64,000 nucleotides of DNA from Candidatus Devosia phytovorans (GCA_029202405.1 CP119312.1:4221001-4285000); one strand, 5' to 3'; shown: positions 25,724 through 35,367, counted from the first letter of the stretch. Program-made: numbers and translations. Notes: generated from the letters alone by a model not told the origin.

Positions 25724-26686
25724 ATGGCCGAAACTCTCTTTGCACTTGAAAACCTCAGCATAGACAGCGTCCGCGGCGGCGAGCGCCGGCGCATTGTCGA
25801 TCATGTCGATCTCAGCGTAGCGCGCGGCGAACTCTATGGGCTGGTCGGGGAAAGCGGCTCGGGCAAATCCATCTCGATGATGGCGAGTGTTGGACTTGCG
25901 GCGACCGGCCTGGACGTCACCGGCGGTACCGTGCGCTTCGGCGATCATGCGCTCAGCGGGAAGGACCAAAAGAGTCTGCGGGGTAATCTTTCGCGGGGTG
26001 TGTCGCTGCTGTTCCAGAATGCCAAGGGCGCCCTCAATCCCTTCATGCGGGTTGGCGCCCAGGTTGAGCGGGTCTTGCGCCAGAAACGGCGGGATCGCGA
26101 TATTGGCGCGGAGGTCGAAAACCTCTTTCGCGTTGTTGGTCTCAATTTCCGCGATATCGGCCAAAAGTATCCGCACCAGATCAGCGGCGGTCAGGCTCAG
26201 CGCGTGGCAATGGCCTGTGCACTCGCGACCGAGCCAGAGCTGCTGATTGCCGACGAGCCGACGACGGCTCTCGATGTGACGACGGAACGGGAGCTGCTGC
26301 GGTTTCTTGCCAAGCTTTGTGCCGAGCGCGAGATGGCCATCGTGCTGATCGCCCACAATCTCTCGCTGGTGTCAGAATACTGCAGGTCGCTCTCGATCAT
26401 GCATGCGGGGCAGGTGGTCGAGGCGGGAAACCTTAGGTCAATCTTCGCCCGGCCGCTGCATCCCTACACGAAGGGCCTCATCAATGCCGTGCCAGACGTG
26501 GACAGCCCGCGCGAGCTAGTGCCGCTGATCGGGTCGGTCTGGGGCGGGCCACAGGGGGTGGAGCGGTGTCGATTCTCGCACCGCTGTCCGCATGCGCGCA
26601 GTGTCTGCGAGATGGGGCGGCCGCCGGTGATCGAGCGGGAGAACCGCGAAGTGCATTGCGTGCTCTATGAGGAGGCAATGGTATGA
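25724..26686 (+). CDS. ABC importer ATPase 1 (DppD type)
   Basis: A 320-residue ATPase: Walker A GESGSGKS, signature SGGQAQR, Walker B LLIADEPTTALD, switch HN in LIAHNLSLV (His followed by Asn where Asp is usual). The C-terminal oligopeptide-transporter domain has CRFSHRCPHARSVC, a Cys set that in this family can bind an iron-sulfur cluster. Confidence 0.9.
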   Translation: MAETLFALENLSIDSVRGGERRRIVDHVDLSVARGELYGLVGESGSGKSISMMASVGLAATGLDVTGGTVRFGDHALSGKDQKSLRGNLSRGVSLLFQNAKGALNPFMRVGAQVERVLRQKRRDRDIGAEVENLFRVVGLNFRDIGQKYPHQISGGQAQRVAMACALATEPELLIADEPTTALDVTTERELLRFLAKLCAEREMAIVLIAHNLSLVSEYCRSLSIMHAGQVVEAGNLRSIFARPLHPYTKGLINAVPDVDSPRELVPLIGSVWGGPQGVERCRFSHRCPHARSVCEMGRPPVIERENREVHCVLYEEAMV

Positions 26687-27696
26687 GCGCCCCCACTCCG
26701 GCCCTTTCGGTCCAGAACCTTACGAAGCTATTCTTCGATCCCGGCCGGCCAGAGGCAATCAGCGTCGGCGTGCGCGGTGTGTCCTTCGATGTGGCGCGCG
26801 GCGAAGTCGTTGGGCTCATTGGCGAAAGCGGCTGTGGCAAGACGACGCTCGGGCGCTGCGTCGCTGGCCTGCAGCAGGTCGATAGCGGCGATGTCGTCGT
26901 CGACGGCACGGTGTTGTCGGCGCTTTCAGGGGTGGCGAAGCGCAGATTTCGGAAGGCGATCCAGATCGTCTTTCAGCGCCCGGAAACCTGTCTCAATCCG
27001 CGCATGTCGGTTTTCACATTCGTCAAACAGGCCATGCGAAATTTCGACACCGCGCCTAAGGGGCAGGAGCGGCAGCGCATGCTGGAGCTGGCCAATCTGG
27101 TTGGCCTCAAGGAAGAGGCGCTCGACCGTTTTCCGCACCAGCTTTCCGGAGGCGAGCGTCAGCGTGTCGCCATCATGCGGGCGCTGGCCTGCGAGCCTTC
27201 GGTGATCGTTCTCGACGAGCCGACTTCGGCGCTCGACGTTTCGGTGCAGGCCCAGGTGCTGCGTACGTTGAAAGATCTGCAATCGGAGGTTGGCACGAGC
27301 TTTCTCTTCATCAGCCATGATGTTGCGGTGATCCGTTACATTTGCTCGCGGGTGATGGTGATGTATCTCGGCGTTGTCGTCGAAGAGGGGCCGAGCGAAC
27401 TGGTGCTCTCCCGCCCCGCGCATCCCTATACCAAGGCGCTGCTGGCTGCCGCCCCGCGCGTCAATCCCTTGCCGGAGCCCGGCCTCTCGCTGCGCGGCGA
27501 GCTGGTTCTGGGCGACGTCAAGCCGGAGGAATGTCCGGTTCGCGCCCGCTGCCCGCTCGCCCATGAGCGCTGCCACCAGGCGCCTCTCGTTACCGAATTG
27601 CCCGGCGGACAGCGCTCCGCCTGCTGGCTCGCGGCCGATCTTGCCGCCGACTATCGCCCACCCACTCTCGATCTCTCCCAGAAGGTATCGCCATGA
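26683..27696 (+). CDS. ABC importer ATPase 2 (DppF type)
   Basis: A 337-residue ATPase: Walker A GESGCGKTT, signature LSGGERQR, Walker B IVLDEPTSALD, switch His in FISHDVAVI. The C-terminal Cys motif is CPVRARCPLAHERC. Overlaps the first ATPase by 4 bp (ATGA) and has GGAGG eight bases upstream. The two ATPases form the heterodimer of the importer. Confidence 0.9.
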   Translation: MSAPTPALSVQNLTKLFFDPGRPEAISVGVRGVSFDVARGEVVGLIGESGCGKTTLGRCVAGLQQVDSGDVVVDGTVLSALSGVAKRRFRKAIQIVFQRPETCLNPRMSVFTFVKQAMRNFDTAPKGQERQRMLELANLVGLKEEALDRFPHQLSGGERQRVAIMRALACEPSVIVLDEPTSALDVSVQAQVLRTLKDLQSEVGTSFLFISHDVAVIRYICSRVMVMYLGVVVEEGPSELVLSRPAHPYTKALLAAAPRVNPLPEPGLSLRGELVLGDVKPEECPVRARCPLAHERCHQAPLVTELPGGQRSACWLAADLAADYRPPTLDLSQKVSP

Positions 27697-28700
27697 CGAC
27701 CACCGAGACATTCTACAACCGATCAATGGAGTTGCCGTCCGAGCTTTTGGTGGGCGCCATCGATAGCCATGTGCATGCCGGGCCAGTGCTGCGCTCCAAT
27801 CCGGGGCATCAGGACCCGTTTGAAGTGGCCATCGAAGCGCGCGAAGCGGGCATGCGCGCGATTGTTTACTACGACGTGTTTGGCTGGGCCTCGGGCACGG
27901 CTTGGATGGTCAATCGCCATGTGCCGGGGATAAAGACCTTTGGCGGCTACCTCATGAACTCAGCCCATGGCGGGCTAAATCCGCGCTCGGTACGCACGGC
28001 GCTCTATATGGAAGAGGGCTGCCGCTTCATCAGCTTCGGATCTCACTGCACCTATTTTTCGGCAAGCCGGGAATCCACCCTGATCGATGGGGAACTGGTG
28101 CCGTTCAAGGACGCCTACCCGGAGTTCGAGAAAGAAGAGCTTTCCCGAGCCATTCGCATCCCTGAGGAAGGGCCGATTTCGGACGATCTGGCGGAAATCC
28201 TGCAAATGGTCGCGGACCATCCCGACGTCTATCTCAATACCGGGCACGTTTCCGGGCCCGAGGTGATGCGGATTCTCGACCTCGCAGAGGAGTTCAAAAT
28301 CGGCAAGGTATTGATCGCCCATCCTGCCCGCCAGCAGCTCACCATCGAGCAGCAGAAGGATGCGGCGCGGCGCGGTTTCTTCCTCGAAGGGTGCCTGGTG
28401 GATTGGCTTTATCCGCATGCCCCGCGCACCCACTACTATGTCGAGAAGAAATATATGGACCGCTCCGGCGACGTGCCGCGCATACGCAAGTCGGCGACGC
28501 AATGGATGGCCGATATCCGCGAGGTGGGACCCGAATATTTTGTGCTCGGCACCGACTATGGCATTCGCGCCGCCTCCACGGCCGTGCAGGGCATGCGGAC
28601 GATGATCACGACGCTGCTCGACTACGAATTCACGCCCGACGAAATCCGCACCATGACCGCCCATAACCCGGCGCGCATGATCGGGCTTGATCCCCTTTAA
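27693..28700 (+). CDS. DUF6282 metal-dependent hydrolase, paralogue 1
   Basis: A 335-residue protein of the DUF6282 family. Its motifs follow the amidohydrolase barrel: HxH in IDSHVHAGP (strand 1), His in NTGHVSG, His in LIAHPAR, and the strand-8 Asp in LGTDYG. This predicts a metal-dependent hydrolase, but no substrate is known. It overlaps the ATPase gene by 4 bp and is followed by a close paralogue, suggesting two steps or two related substrates after import by the linked transporter. Confidence 0.8.
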   Translation: MTTTETFYNRSMELPSELLVGAIDSHVHAGPVLRSNPGHQDPFEVAIEAREAGMRAIVYYDVFGWASGTAWMVNRHVPGIKTFGGYLMNSAHGGLNPRSVRTALYMEEGCRFISFGSHCTYFSASRESTLIDGELVPFKDAYPEFEKEELSRAIRIPEEGPISDDLAEILQMVADHPDVYLNTGHVSGPEVMRILDLAEEFKIGKVLIAHPARQQLTIEQQKDAARRGFFLEGCLVDWLYPHAPRTHYYVEKKYMDRSGDVPRIRKSATQWMADIREVGPEYFVLGTDYGIRAASTAVQGMRTMITTLLDYEFTPDEIRTMTAHNPARMIGLDPL

Positions 28701-28711
28701 GGAGCGGCACC

Positions 28712-29707
28712 ATGGCCACTTACGAACCCTTCTATAACCGCACCATGGAATTGCCCGAGGAACTGCTCGTAGGCGCTATCGACAGTCATGTGCATGCCGG
28801 CCCGGTACTGCGCTCTAATCCCGGCCATTTCGACCCTATCCAAGTGGCGGAAATGGCGCGGGCGGCGGGGATGCGGACCATCCTCTACTATGACGTTTTC
28901 GGCTGGGCCTCGGGCACGGCCTGGATGGTCAATCGCCAACTTAAGGATTTCCGCACCTATGGCGGCTATCTGATGAATTCGAGCCATGACGGGATGAATC
29001 CGCGCGCGGTGCGTACCGCGCTCAATGTGGGCGATGGCTGCCGCATGATCAGCTTCGGCTCGCACTGCACCTATCATTCGGCCTCGACGGAATCGACGCT
29101 GGTCGATGGCAAGCTGGTGCCCTTCAAGGACGCCATTCCCGGCTTTGCCGAAAAGGAGCTGGCGCGTGCCATTCGCATCCCGCTCGACGATGAGCCGGTG
29201 CCGGATGCGCTCAAGGAAATCCTCGACATGGTGGCGGAGCACCCCGAGGTCTATCTCAATACCGGCCATGTCTCGGGCCCCGAAGCGCTGCGCGTCGTCG
29301 AACTGGCGCAGGCGGCTGGCATCAAGAAGATCCTCGTCGCCCATCCGGCCCGCGCGCTGCTGACGGTGGAGGAACAAAAGGGGCTGGCGGCCAAGGGCGT
29401 ATTCCTCGAAGCCTGTGCCGTGGATTTCGGCGGGCCGTGGATGCCGCAGACCCATTATTACGTCGAGCGCGAGCTGATGGATATGGGGGCGGTGGTGCAT
29501 GGCAGGGCCATGACCTGGCTGCAGGGTATCCGCGATGTCGGTCCGGAACAGTTCGTGCTGGCCACGGACTATGGGGTGCGGGTGCTGCCATCGCCGATCG
29601 AGGGCATGCGGATGATGATGTCGATGTTGCTCTATTTTGGTTTTTCCATCGAGGAAGTGCAGACCATGACCTCGCACAATCCGGCGCGGATGATCGGGCT
29701 CGATTGA
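28712..29707 (+). CDS. DUF6282 metal-dependent hydrolase, paralogue 2
   Basis: A 331-residue tandem copy of the previous gene, about two-thirds identical by eye, with all the same metal-site motifs (SHVHAGP, NTGHVSG, VAHPAR, ATDYG). SD AAGGAG nine bases before the ATG. The most different stretch is at residues 225-260, after LEAC or LEGC, where substrate loops would sit. The pair may have different specificities or form a heteromer; neither can be told from sequence. Confidence 0.8.
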   Translation: MATYEPFYNRTMELPEELLVGAIDSHVHAGPVLRSNPGHFDPIQVAEMARAAGMRTILYYDVFGWASGTAWMVNRQLKDFRTYGGYLMNSSHDGMNPRAVRTALNVGDGCRMISFGSHCTYHSASTESTLVDGKLVPFKDAIPGFAEKELARAIRIPLDDEPVPDALKEILDMVAEHPEVYLNTGHVSGPEALRVVELAQAAGIKKILVAHPARALLTVEEQKGLAAKGVFLEACAVDFGGPWMPQTHYYVERELMDMGAVVHGRAMTWLQGIRDVGPEQFVLATDYGVRVLPSPIEGMRMMMSMLLYFGFSIEEVQTMTSHNPARMIGLD

Positions 29708-31113
29708 TGGCCGTGCCCGATCTCTATGTCCGCAATGGTCGCGTCGTGGCCTCCGGCGAGAGTTTTGACGGCGGCGTTCTGGTGGCCGACGGTCGCATTC
29801 TCGAAGTGGTGCGGGGCAATCCTGATCACGATGCGGCTAAGACCATAGAGGCTTCTGGCCAGTTGATCCTGCCCGGATTGGTGGACCCCCACGTCCACTT
29901 TTCCGAGCCGGGTCGCGGGCATTGGGAGGGTTTTGCGACGGGTAGTCGCGCGGCGGCTGCGGGCGGCATTACGACATTAATCGAGATGCCGCTCAATGCC
30001 TCGCCGCCGACCATCAATGCCGGGGCGCTGGCGCTGAAGCGGGAAACTGCGCGGCAGAGCATTGTCGATTACGGGCTTTGGGGCGGGCTCGTTACCGACA
30101 ATCGCGGCGATCTCAGCGATCTCCATGCGGGTGGGGTGAGTGCCTTCAAGGCATTCATGTGCACGGGCTCTTTCGACTTCCCACGTGCCGACGACGTGGT
30201 GCTTGAGGGCGGCATGGTTCAGGTCGCGAAAATGGGGAGCCTCGTCGCGGTCCACGCCGAGGATGAGGAAATGACCCAGCGCCTGACGGCCGATCTGCGG
30301 CGGGCAGGGCGCCGCGATCGTCGCGCCTGGGGCGAAGCGCGTCCGATCATCGCCGAGCTTTCTGCCATTCGGTCGGCCATCGCCATGGCCGAACGCACCG
30401 GGGTCAGGCTGCACATCGTCCATATTTCCTGCGCCGCAGGCATAGACCTTGTATCGGCTGCCAAGCGCCGTGGTGTGCCCGTGACGGCTGAAACCTGTCC
30501 GCATTACCTCGTGTTTTCCGAGGACGACCTGGAGCGTCTTGGCCCGGTTGCCAAATGCGCACCGCCGCTTAGGGCGCCGGCCGAAGTGGAGGCGCTTTGG
30601 CAGCGGGTTCTCGTTGGGGCAGTGGACGTGATCGCCTCGGACCACTCGCCCAGCCTTTGGGAAGAGAAGACGGCCGGCGACGCCAATATCTTCGAGGCCT
30701 GGGGCGGCATTTCGGGCTTGCAGTCGACCTTGCCGGCGCTGCTCGTTGAAGGCGTTGGGAAGCGGAGCCTGCCGCTGACGGATCTGGTGCGTATGACCTC
30801 GACCAATCCTGCCCGGATTTTCGGTCTTGCCGGCAAAAAGGGGGAGTTGGCCCCAGGCTACGATGCCGATATCGTGCTGGTCGATCCCGAGCGCCAAACC
30901 ACACTTACGGCGGAAAATCTCTTCTATCGCAACCGCCACAGCGCCTATGTCGGGTCTACTTTGCACGGCACGGTGACGCGAACGCTGTTGCGTGGCTTGA
31001 CGATCTTCGCGCAGGGGCAAATCATGGTGGACGCGCCCGCCGGACAGTTTCTGCCCGGCGCCGGTGTCGAGGCAATGCAGCCTCCGAAAGGATCGGCTGA
31101 TCAATGGGGCTAG
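29707..31113 (+). CDS. Allantoinase/dihydroorotase-type cyclic amidohydrolase
   Basis: A 468-residue cyclic amidohydrolase. Metal ligands: HxH in DPHVHFSEPG, the carboxylated Lys in FKAFMC, His in HIVHIS, His in ETCPHYL and Asp in ASDHSP. Overall it resembles AllB allantoinases and dihydropyrimidinases, which open rings such as allantoin or hydantoins. ATG at 29707 overlaps the previous stop. No other ureide-pathway gene is near, so the ring substrate is left open; it is probably taken up by the linked transporter. Confidence 0.87.
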   Translation: MAVPDLYVRNGRVVASGESFDGGVLVADGRILEVVRGNPDHDAAKTIEASGQLILPGLVDPHVHFSEPGRGHWEGFATGSRAAAAGGITTLIEMPLNASPPTINAGALALKRETARQSIVDYGLWGGLVTDNRGDLSDLHAGGVSAFKAFMCTGSFDFPRADDVVLEGGMVQVAKMGSLVAVHAEDEEMTQRLTADLRRAGRRDRRAWGEARPIIAELSAIRSAIAMAERTGVRLHIVHISCAAGIDLVSAAKRRGVPVTAETCPHYLVFSEDDLERLGPVAKCAPPLRAPAEVEALWQRVLVGAVDVIASDHSPSLWEEKTAGDANIFEAWGGISGLQSTLPALLVEGVGKRSLPLTDLVRMTSTNPARIFGLAGKKGELAPGYDADIVLVDPERQTTLTAENLFYRNRHSAYVGSTLHGTVTRTLLRGLTIFAQGQIMVDAPAGQFLPGAGVEAMQPPKGSADQWG

Positions 31114-33362
31114 GCGGATCGACTAATGGACCGCCACCTCCGGCGAGCCCGATACGGCCACTCTATCGCGACGACGAAGACGGCACGCAAGCCGCGCGCC
31201 TGAGGCGCTTTCGGACGGTGGAAATTCCTGCGTCGGCCCGCATCGACCTCTTGGCACGGCTCGAGCGGGCGGCGCGCGTGATAGGCGCCGGTTGGGCTGC
31301 CCTGCTGGTCGAGGCTGACCAGACAACAGAAGTGGTGACGACAGCCAATATTCCGGCCTCGCTCCATCGCCTGCTGGCGGAAATGCGCTATGCGGCCGGC
31401 ACCATGTCGGCCCCGCCGCCCTATGTGGTGCAGCGCGCCGCAAGCCAGGGCTTTGTGGTGGTCATGCGGCCGGTGACAACGACGGGCGAAGTGCAGGGCC
31501 ATGTACTGCTGGGCTTTCCGCATTCCAATCGTCCGCGCGGGGATTTTGATGACAGCGTGGCGCTGGTCGCTGACGATATTTCGGCCTTCCTGGAGTCGCA
31601 TTCGTTGGCCGGTCGCATGGACCGGGTGCACAGCAATCTCTCCCTAATCCATCGCCTGGGGCAGATGGTTACCTCTATTCGCGAGCGTGAACAGCTTTTC
31701 GCCAAAATCACCGAATTGGTTTATGCATCGCTTGGCTTTGACCATGTGCAGTTGCTGCTGACCGACGAAGATCAGCAGCGCATCTCGCTCGTGCATGCCG
31801 CCGGCCCGCTGGCAGAGAACCTGCTGTCGTCCGAGTTCAGCGAGGGTATTGGACGCGGCATCATTGGCCGCGTTGCCCAAACCGGCCATATGTGGATGAG
31901 CCAGAATGTCAGCCAGGACATTCACTTCGTCACCAATGCCCTGCTGCCTAATACCGCCTCTGAGCTCGCGCTGCCGTTGAGATTGGGTCCGCGGGTCATG
32001 GGCGTGCTCGATATCCAGAGCGATCGCCCCGATGCATTTAGGCAAAACGACGTTCTTCTGCTGCAGACGGTTGCCGACCAGATCGCCCCGGTCATCGAGC
32101 AGCACCGGCTGCTCGCGGCGGAACGGCGCGAGCGCGAACTGGCCAATACGCTCGCCGATGTGTCGCGCATCATTTCCTCGCGCCTCGATCCGCGGCATGT
32201 GCTTGAAGCGGTGCTGATGCAATTGGGTCGCGTCGTGCCCAATCGGGGGAGCCGGGTAACGCTGCTGGGCGAAGACGGACGAATGCGCGTGGTCGCGGCA
32301 AAGGGCTATCCCGACGACGGCCTCGTCAAGCGCCACAGCTTTGATCCGGCGGCCGCGGCGTTAAGCCGGCCGGTGCTCGAAGAACACCGTACACTGATCA
32401 TCGATGATGTGCGCAAGGAGCCGGATTGGGTCTGGCAGCCGGGTACTGATCAAATCGTTTCCTGGTGCAGCGCGCCGCTGGTTCACGGCAATGACTGCAT
32501 TGGCTGGCTCTGTGTGGACTGGCCCGAGCCCGGTTTCTTCAAGACCGAGCATGGCCGCGTAGTCCGTGCCTTTGCAGATCAGGCGGTGGTGGCTATCGAG
32601 AATGCTCGGCTGTTCGAGCGCGCGCGCGAGCTCAGCGATATCCTGGAATATAAGGTTGCCGACCGCACGCGGCTGCTGCGCGAAGCCCATGACGAGATTG
32701 CCGCCAAGGCCAAGGAATTGCAAGCCCTCTGGCGGCGCGTCGTCGATGTTCAGGAGCGAGAGCGGCAGCGCATTGCATATGATCTGCACGACAGTGTCGC
32801 CCAATCGATCCTTGCCGCGACCTATCAGCTCCAGACCATCCGGCGCAGGCTGGATGGTGATGCCGAACTTGATCGGCGGCTGATCGATTGCCAGGGTACG
32901 CTCGATGGCTGTCTGAGCGAGATGAAGCAGATCATCTATGCCCTCCGCCCCAGTGTGCTTGACGAGCTGGGGCTGGTGGCGGCGCTCGAAAACTATGTCG
33001 GCGCCTTGCCGCAAAGCGACGCACTCGAAACCAATTTTTCAGTGCGCGGACAGCCGACGGCTCTCAGCGCCGAGGCGGAACTCGCCATTTTCCGCATCAT
33101 TCAGGAGGCCTGCCAGAATGTGGTGCGCCATTCCGGGGCGCGCTCGCTGACGTTACAGCTGACCTATAGCGGACGATCCGTGGATGTCGGGATTGCCGAT
33201 GACGGACGTGGTTTTGTCTTCGATGATGCCAAGATGGGCCTTGGACTTGTCGGTATTCGTGAGCGCACGCAGGTCGTTGGCGGTGCCCTCTCCATCGAAA
33301 CCGCGCCCGGCAAGGGCACTCGGGTGATGTTTTCCATTCCTCTGGAAGTGAGTGCGGCATGA
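31104..33362 (+). CDS. GAF-domain sensor histidine kinase (NarL/LuxR partner type)
   Basis: A 752-residue soluble sensor kinase with no membrane segment. It has about three GAF-like regions (roughly residues 50-170, 195-335, 350-505), a coiled linker near 515-545, a HisKA_3 dimerisation helix with phospho-acceptor His562 in AYDLHDSVAQS, and a C-terminal ATPase domain (N-box IIQEACQNVVRHSGA, G-boxes DDGRGF and GLGLVGIRER). It should sense a cytoplasmic ligand and phosphorylate the adjacent regulator. It overlaps the amidohydrolase gene by 10 bp, so sensor and catabolic genes are co-expressed. Confidence 0.9.
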   Translation: MGLGGSTNGPPPPASPIRPLYRDDEDGTQAARLRRFRTVEIPASARIDLLARLERAARVIGAGWAALLVEADQTTEVVTTANIPASLHRLLAEMRYAAGTMSAPPPYVVQRAASQGFVVVMRPVTTTGEVQGHVLLGFPHSNRPRGDFDDSVALVADDISAFLESHSLAGRMDRVHSNLSLIHRLGQMVTSIREREQLFAKITELVYASLGFDHVQLLLTDEDQQRISLVHAAGPLAENLLSSEFSEGIGRGIIGRVAQTGHMWMSQNVSQDIHFVTNALLPNTASELALPLRLGPRVMGVLDIQSDRPDAFRQNDVLLLQTVADQIAPVIEQHRLLAAERRERELANTLADVSRIISSRLDPRHVLEAVLMQLGRVVPNRGSRVTLLGEDGRMRVVAAKGYPDDGLVKRHSFDPAAAALSRPVLEEHRTLIIDDVRKEPDWVWQPGTDQIVSWCSAPLVHGNDCIGWLCVDWPEPGFFKTEHGRVVRAFADQAVVAIENARLFERARELSDILEYKVADRTRLLREAHDEIAAKAKELQALWRRVVDVQERERQRIAYDLHDSVAQSILAATYQLQTIRRRLDGDAELDRRLIDCQGTLDGCLSEMKQIIYALRPSVLDELGLVAALENYVGALPQSDALETNFSVRGQPTALSAEAELAIFRIIQEACQNVVRHSGARSLTLQLTYSGRSVDVGIADDGRGFVFDDAKMGLGLVGIRERTQVVGGALSIETAPGKGTRVMFSIPLEVSAA

Positions 33363-33997
33363 GTATTCGCGTGATGATTGTCGATGATCACCAGATTTTC
33401 CGCATGGGTGTGAAAAGCCTGCTTGAGGACGAGATTGATATCAAAGTGGTCGGAGAGGCCGGCAACGCACAGGATGCCCTGGCGCTGGCGGCAAAGCTGA
33501 AACCCGATGTTGCCACTGTCGATATTCGCCTTGGCGGCATGGATGGCATTCAATTGGTGCGCGCTCTCAAGGCCAGCGCCTCGCCGCCGCGCTGCATGAT
33601 ACTGTCGACCTATGAGGACCGCCAATACCTAGTCGGTGCGCTCGAAGCCGAAGCGGACGCCTATCTTCTCAAGTCCAATTCCTACGAAACCCTGCCGGAT
33701 GCGATCCGACACGTGCATGGTGGCAAGTCCATGCTCTCGCAAGAGCTGATTGGCGTGATGATGGACGAATACAAGAAGGTCGCTTCCCTACAGATCCAGC
33801 GCGACAGCGGCCTCACGCCCCAGGAAGTTAGGGTTTTGCGCCTTCTCGCCACAGGTGGCCGCACGCTCGATATCGCCAATGAGCTGGCCCTGACCGAGAT
33901 AACTGTGAAGCGGAAGGTGCAGGAGATCACTACAAAGCTCGGCGCTGCGAATCGCGTTCAAGCGGTAGCGGAGGCGATAAGACGCGGCGTGATCTAG
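33359..33997 (+). CDS. NarL/LuxR-family response regulator
   Basis: A 212-residue regulator. Receiver: DDH near residues 9-11, phospho-Asp in ATVDIRLGG (about 58), Lys in YLLKSN. C-terminal LuxR helix-turn-helix: LTPQEVRVLRLLATGG and ALTEITVKRKVQEITTKLGA. Overlaps the kinase gene by 4 bp. It likely controls its own operon's promoter upstream of 22097, but no operator repeat was recognised there. Confidence 0.92.
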   Translation: MSIRVMIVDDHQIFRMGVKSLLEDEIDIKVVGEAGNAQDALALAAKLKPDVATVDIRLGGMDGIQLVRALKASASPPRCMILSTYEDRQYLVGALEAEADAYLLKSNSYETLPDAIRHVHGGKSMLSQELIGVMMDEYKKVASLQIQRDSGLTPQEVRVLRLLATGGRTLDIANELALTEITVKRKVQEITTKLGAANRVQAVAEAIRRGVI

Positions 33998-34029
33998 CTC
34001 CGCACGAGCGCGAGTTGCCACAATTCGAA

Positions 34030-34084
34030 ACGGCAGCTTTTGGGACGAAAGTGATACCGCTTGAATGGCGGAAATGGGGCGCAA
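34030..34084 (+). repeat. Dispersed intergenic repeat, copy G
   Basis: Contains CGGCAGCTTTTGGGACG and GGCGGAAATGGGGCGCA, lying between the convergent response-regulator and AhpD-like genes. Confidence 0.65.
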
Positions 34085-34100
34085 TGCAGAAATGCTACGC

Positions 34101-34679
34101 TCAGGGACCGCCCATCGAAAGTTCGTCACGAATATTGGGATCACTGTCCAGAAAGTCTGCTTCGACCTCGGCGCCTACGGCGTCGAAGTAGCGGCTGAGA
34201 AAGTTTCGGATTGAAGCCGCCAAAGCAACATCGGCGATGTTGACATCGGTAAGTCCAACGGCTCGCAGGCGATCGATATCGCCCTGGTTTATGCGCGAGG
34301 CGTTGATCGTTATCTTCTCGGCATAGTCCAGAATGGCAACTTGCTGCTCAGTCAGGCCGGCATTGCGATGGTCGCGACGCACAGCCAGCGTCTGCTCGCG
34401 TCCAATCGTTGCGGAAAGAGCTTTGAAATACACATGAGAGCAGTAACTCGATGGTACGGATTTGGCTGCGATAAGGGTGATGAGCCGGAAGGTGAGCAGG
34501 TCAAGGGAAAATCCATCCCTGATTTGATGCAACAGATGTTCGACCGGTGCAAGGATATCGGGCCTAGCCGACCAGCACTGGGTTGCCTGCATGACGCGTC
34601 CCATCGACGCTATCTCATTGGCGTAGATCGAGGCGACTTCACCTCGAGCCTCGGCCGGCTCCACCGTCTTAACGAACAT
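34101..34679 (-). CDS. AhpD/carboxymuconolactone decarboxylase-like protein
   Basis: A 192-residue helical protein of the CMD/AhpD superfamily. The active-site segment is SSYCSHVYFKAL: it keeps one Cys and the His, but the first Cys of the usual C-x-x-C is replaced by Ser, so a classic AhpD disulfide cycle is unlikely. Start at 34679 with GGGAGG six bases upstream; the longer frame to 34718 lacks one. Single gene. Confidence 0.8.
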   Translation of the reverse strand: MFVKTVEPAEARGEVASIYANEIASMGRVMQATQCWSARPDILAPVEHLLHQIRDGFSLDLLTFRLITLIAAKSVPSSYCSHVYFKALSATIGREQTLAVRRDHRNAGLTEQQVAILDYAEKITINASRINQGDIDRLRAVGLTDVNIADVALAASIRNFLSRYFDAVGAEVEADFLDSDPNIRDELSMGGP

Positions 34680-34894
34680 TATTGCCTCCCTTTGATCGCC
34701 GCCATGTGCACTGAGCATATTCTTTTTCGAATATGAGCTCTAGGAAAGAGCTTCACCGCGTGCAGGGCGTGAAGCGGTTGTGGCTTCTAATTGGACAGTT
34801 AAGGGCAACTCAGTGACCTGATAGCTACCGTCAATGCCCTTGTTCGCCCACAGGGACCCTATGCTGGTGAATTAACGACAGACCCGCATGGCGC

Positions 34895-34955
34895 ACCGTC
34901 CGCTTTCAGGAAGCAGCAAAGACCGTCTGGATGACCGGAATGGGGCGCACAGGCG
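34895..34955 (+). repeat. Dispersed intergenic repeat, copy H
   Basis: Begins ACCGTCCGCTTTCAGGAAG and ends GACCGGAATGGGGCGCACAG. It lies in the 365-bp gap 34680-35044, which also has a hairpin at 34750-34775 (GCTTCAC / GTGAAGC) and otherwise nothing recognisable. Confidence 0.7.
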
Positions 34956-35044
34956 ACGTCCTCAAGTGACCTGGCTCTGTGGAGGTCAACGACACCAGTG
35001 GGACTACCGCAGTTAGATTGTTGCGCTTTTTCGGGGAGCGCGCC

Positions 35045-35167
35045 ATGGCACATGAGTACTTAGTTACGAAGATAGAGGGGCGATGGTTTGCGTGCTGGAT
35101 CGATGCAGTGAGGGGTCCGTATATCTCTCAATTTTGCCGTAGAAACCCCAGCGATCCTCTCTGCTAA
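35045..35167 (+). CDS. Small ORF, 40 residues
   Basis: Starts ATG 35045 after GGGGAG six bases upstream, reads MAHEYLVTKIEGRWFACWID, and ends SDPLC before TAA. The good ribosome site and balanced composition favour a real small protein, but no family is recognised and it is too short to judge further. The 200 bp after it (35168-35367) is AT-rich, with nothing else seen. Confidence 0.4.
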   Translation: MAHEYLVTKIEGRWFACWIDAVRGPYISQFCRRNPSDPLC

Positions 35168-35367
35168 ACAGTACTTCCGATTTGGTATTGCCGCCCGCGT
35201 CACGGCTTAGACTGATCGAAAGACAGTCATATATGACAACCAAAGAAAAAATAGCAGAAACCTTCTCTGACCAAATTATATCGCTTTAACGGCAGCTGTA
35301 TATTATCGACTAAATTTTAAAGAACTCTTGAACAATAATTCAGTGAACTGTAATCAATATAAAGAGT

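Noticed and set aside
29977..31104. 375-residue frame antisense to the amidohydrolase
   Set aside because: The metal-site motifs are on the plus strand; this frame has shadow composition.
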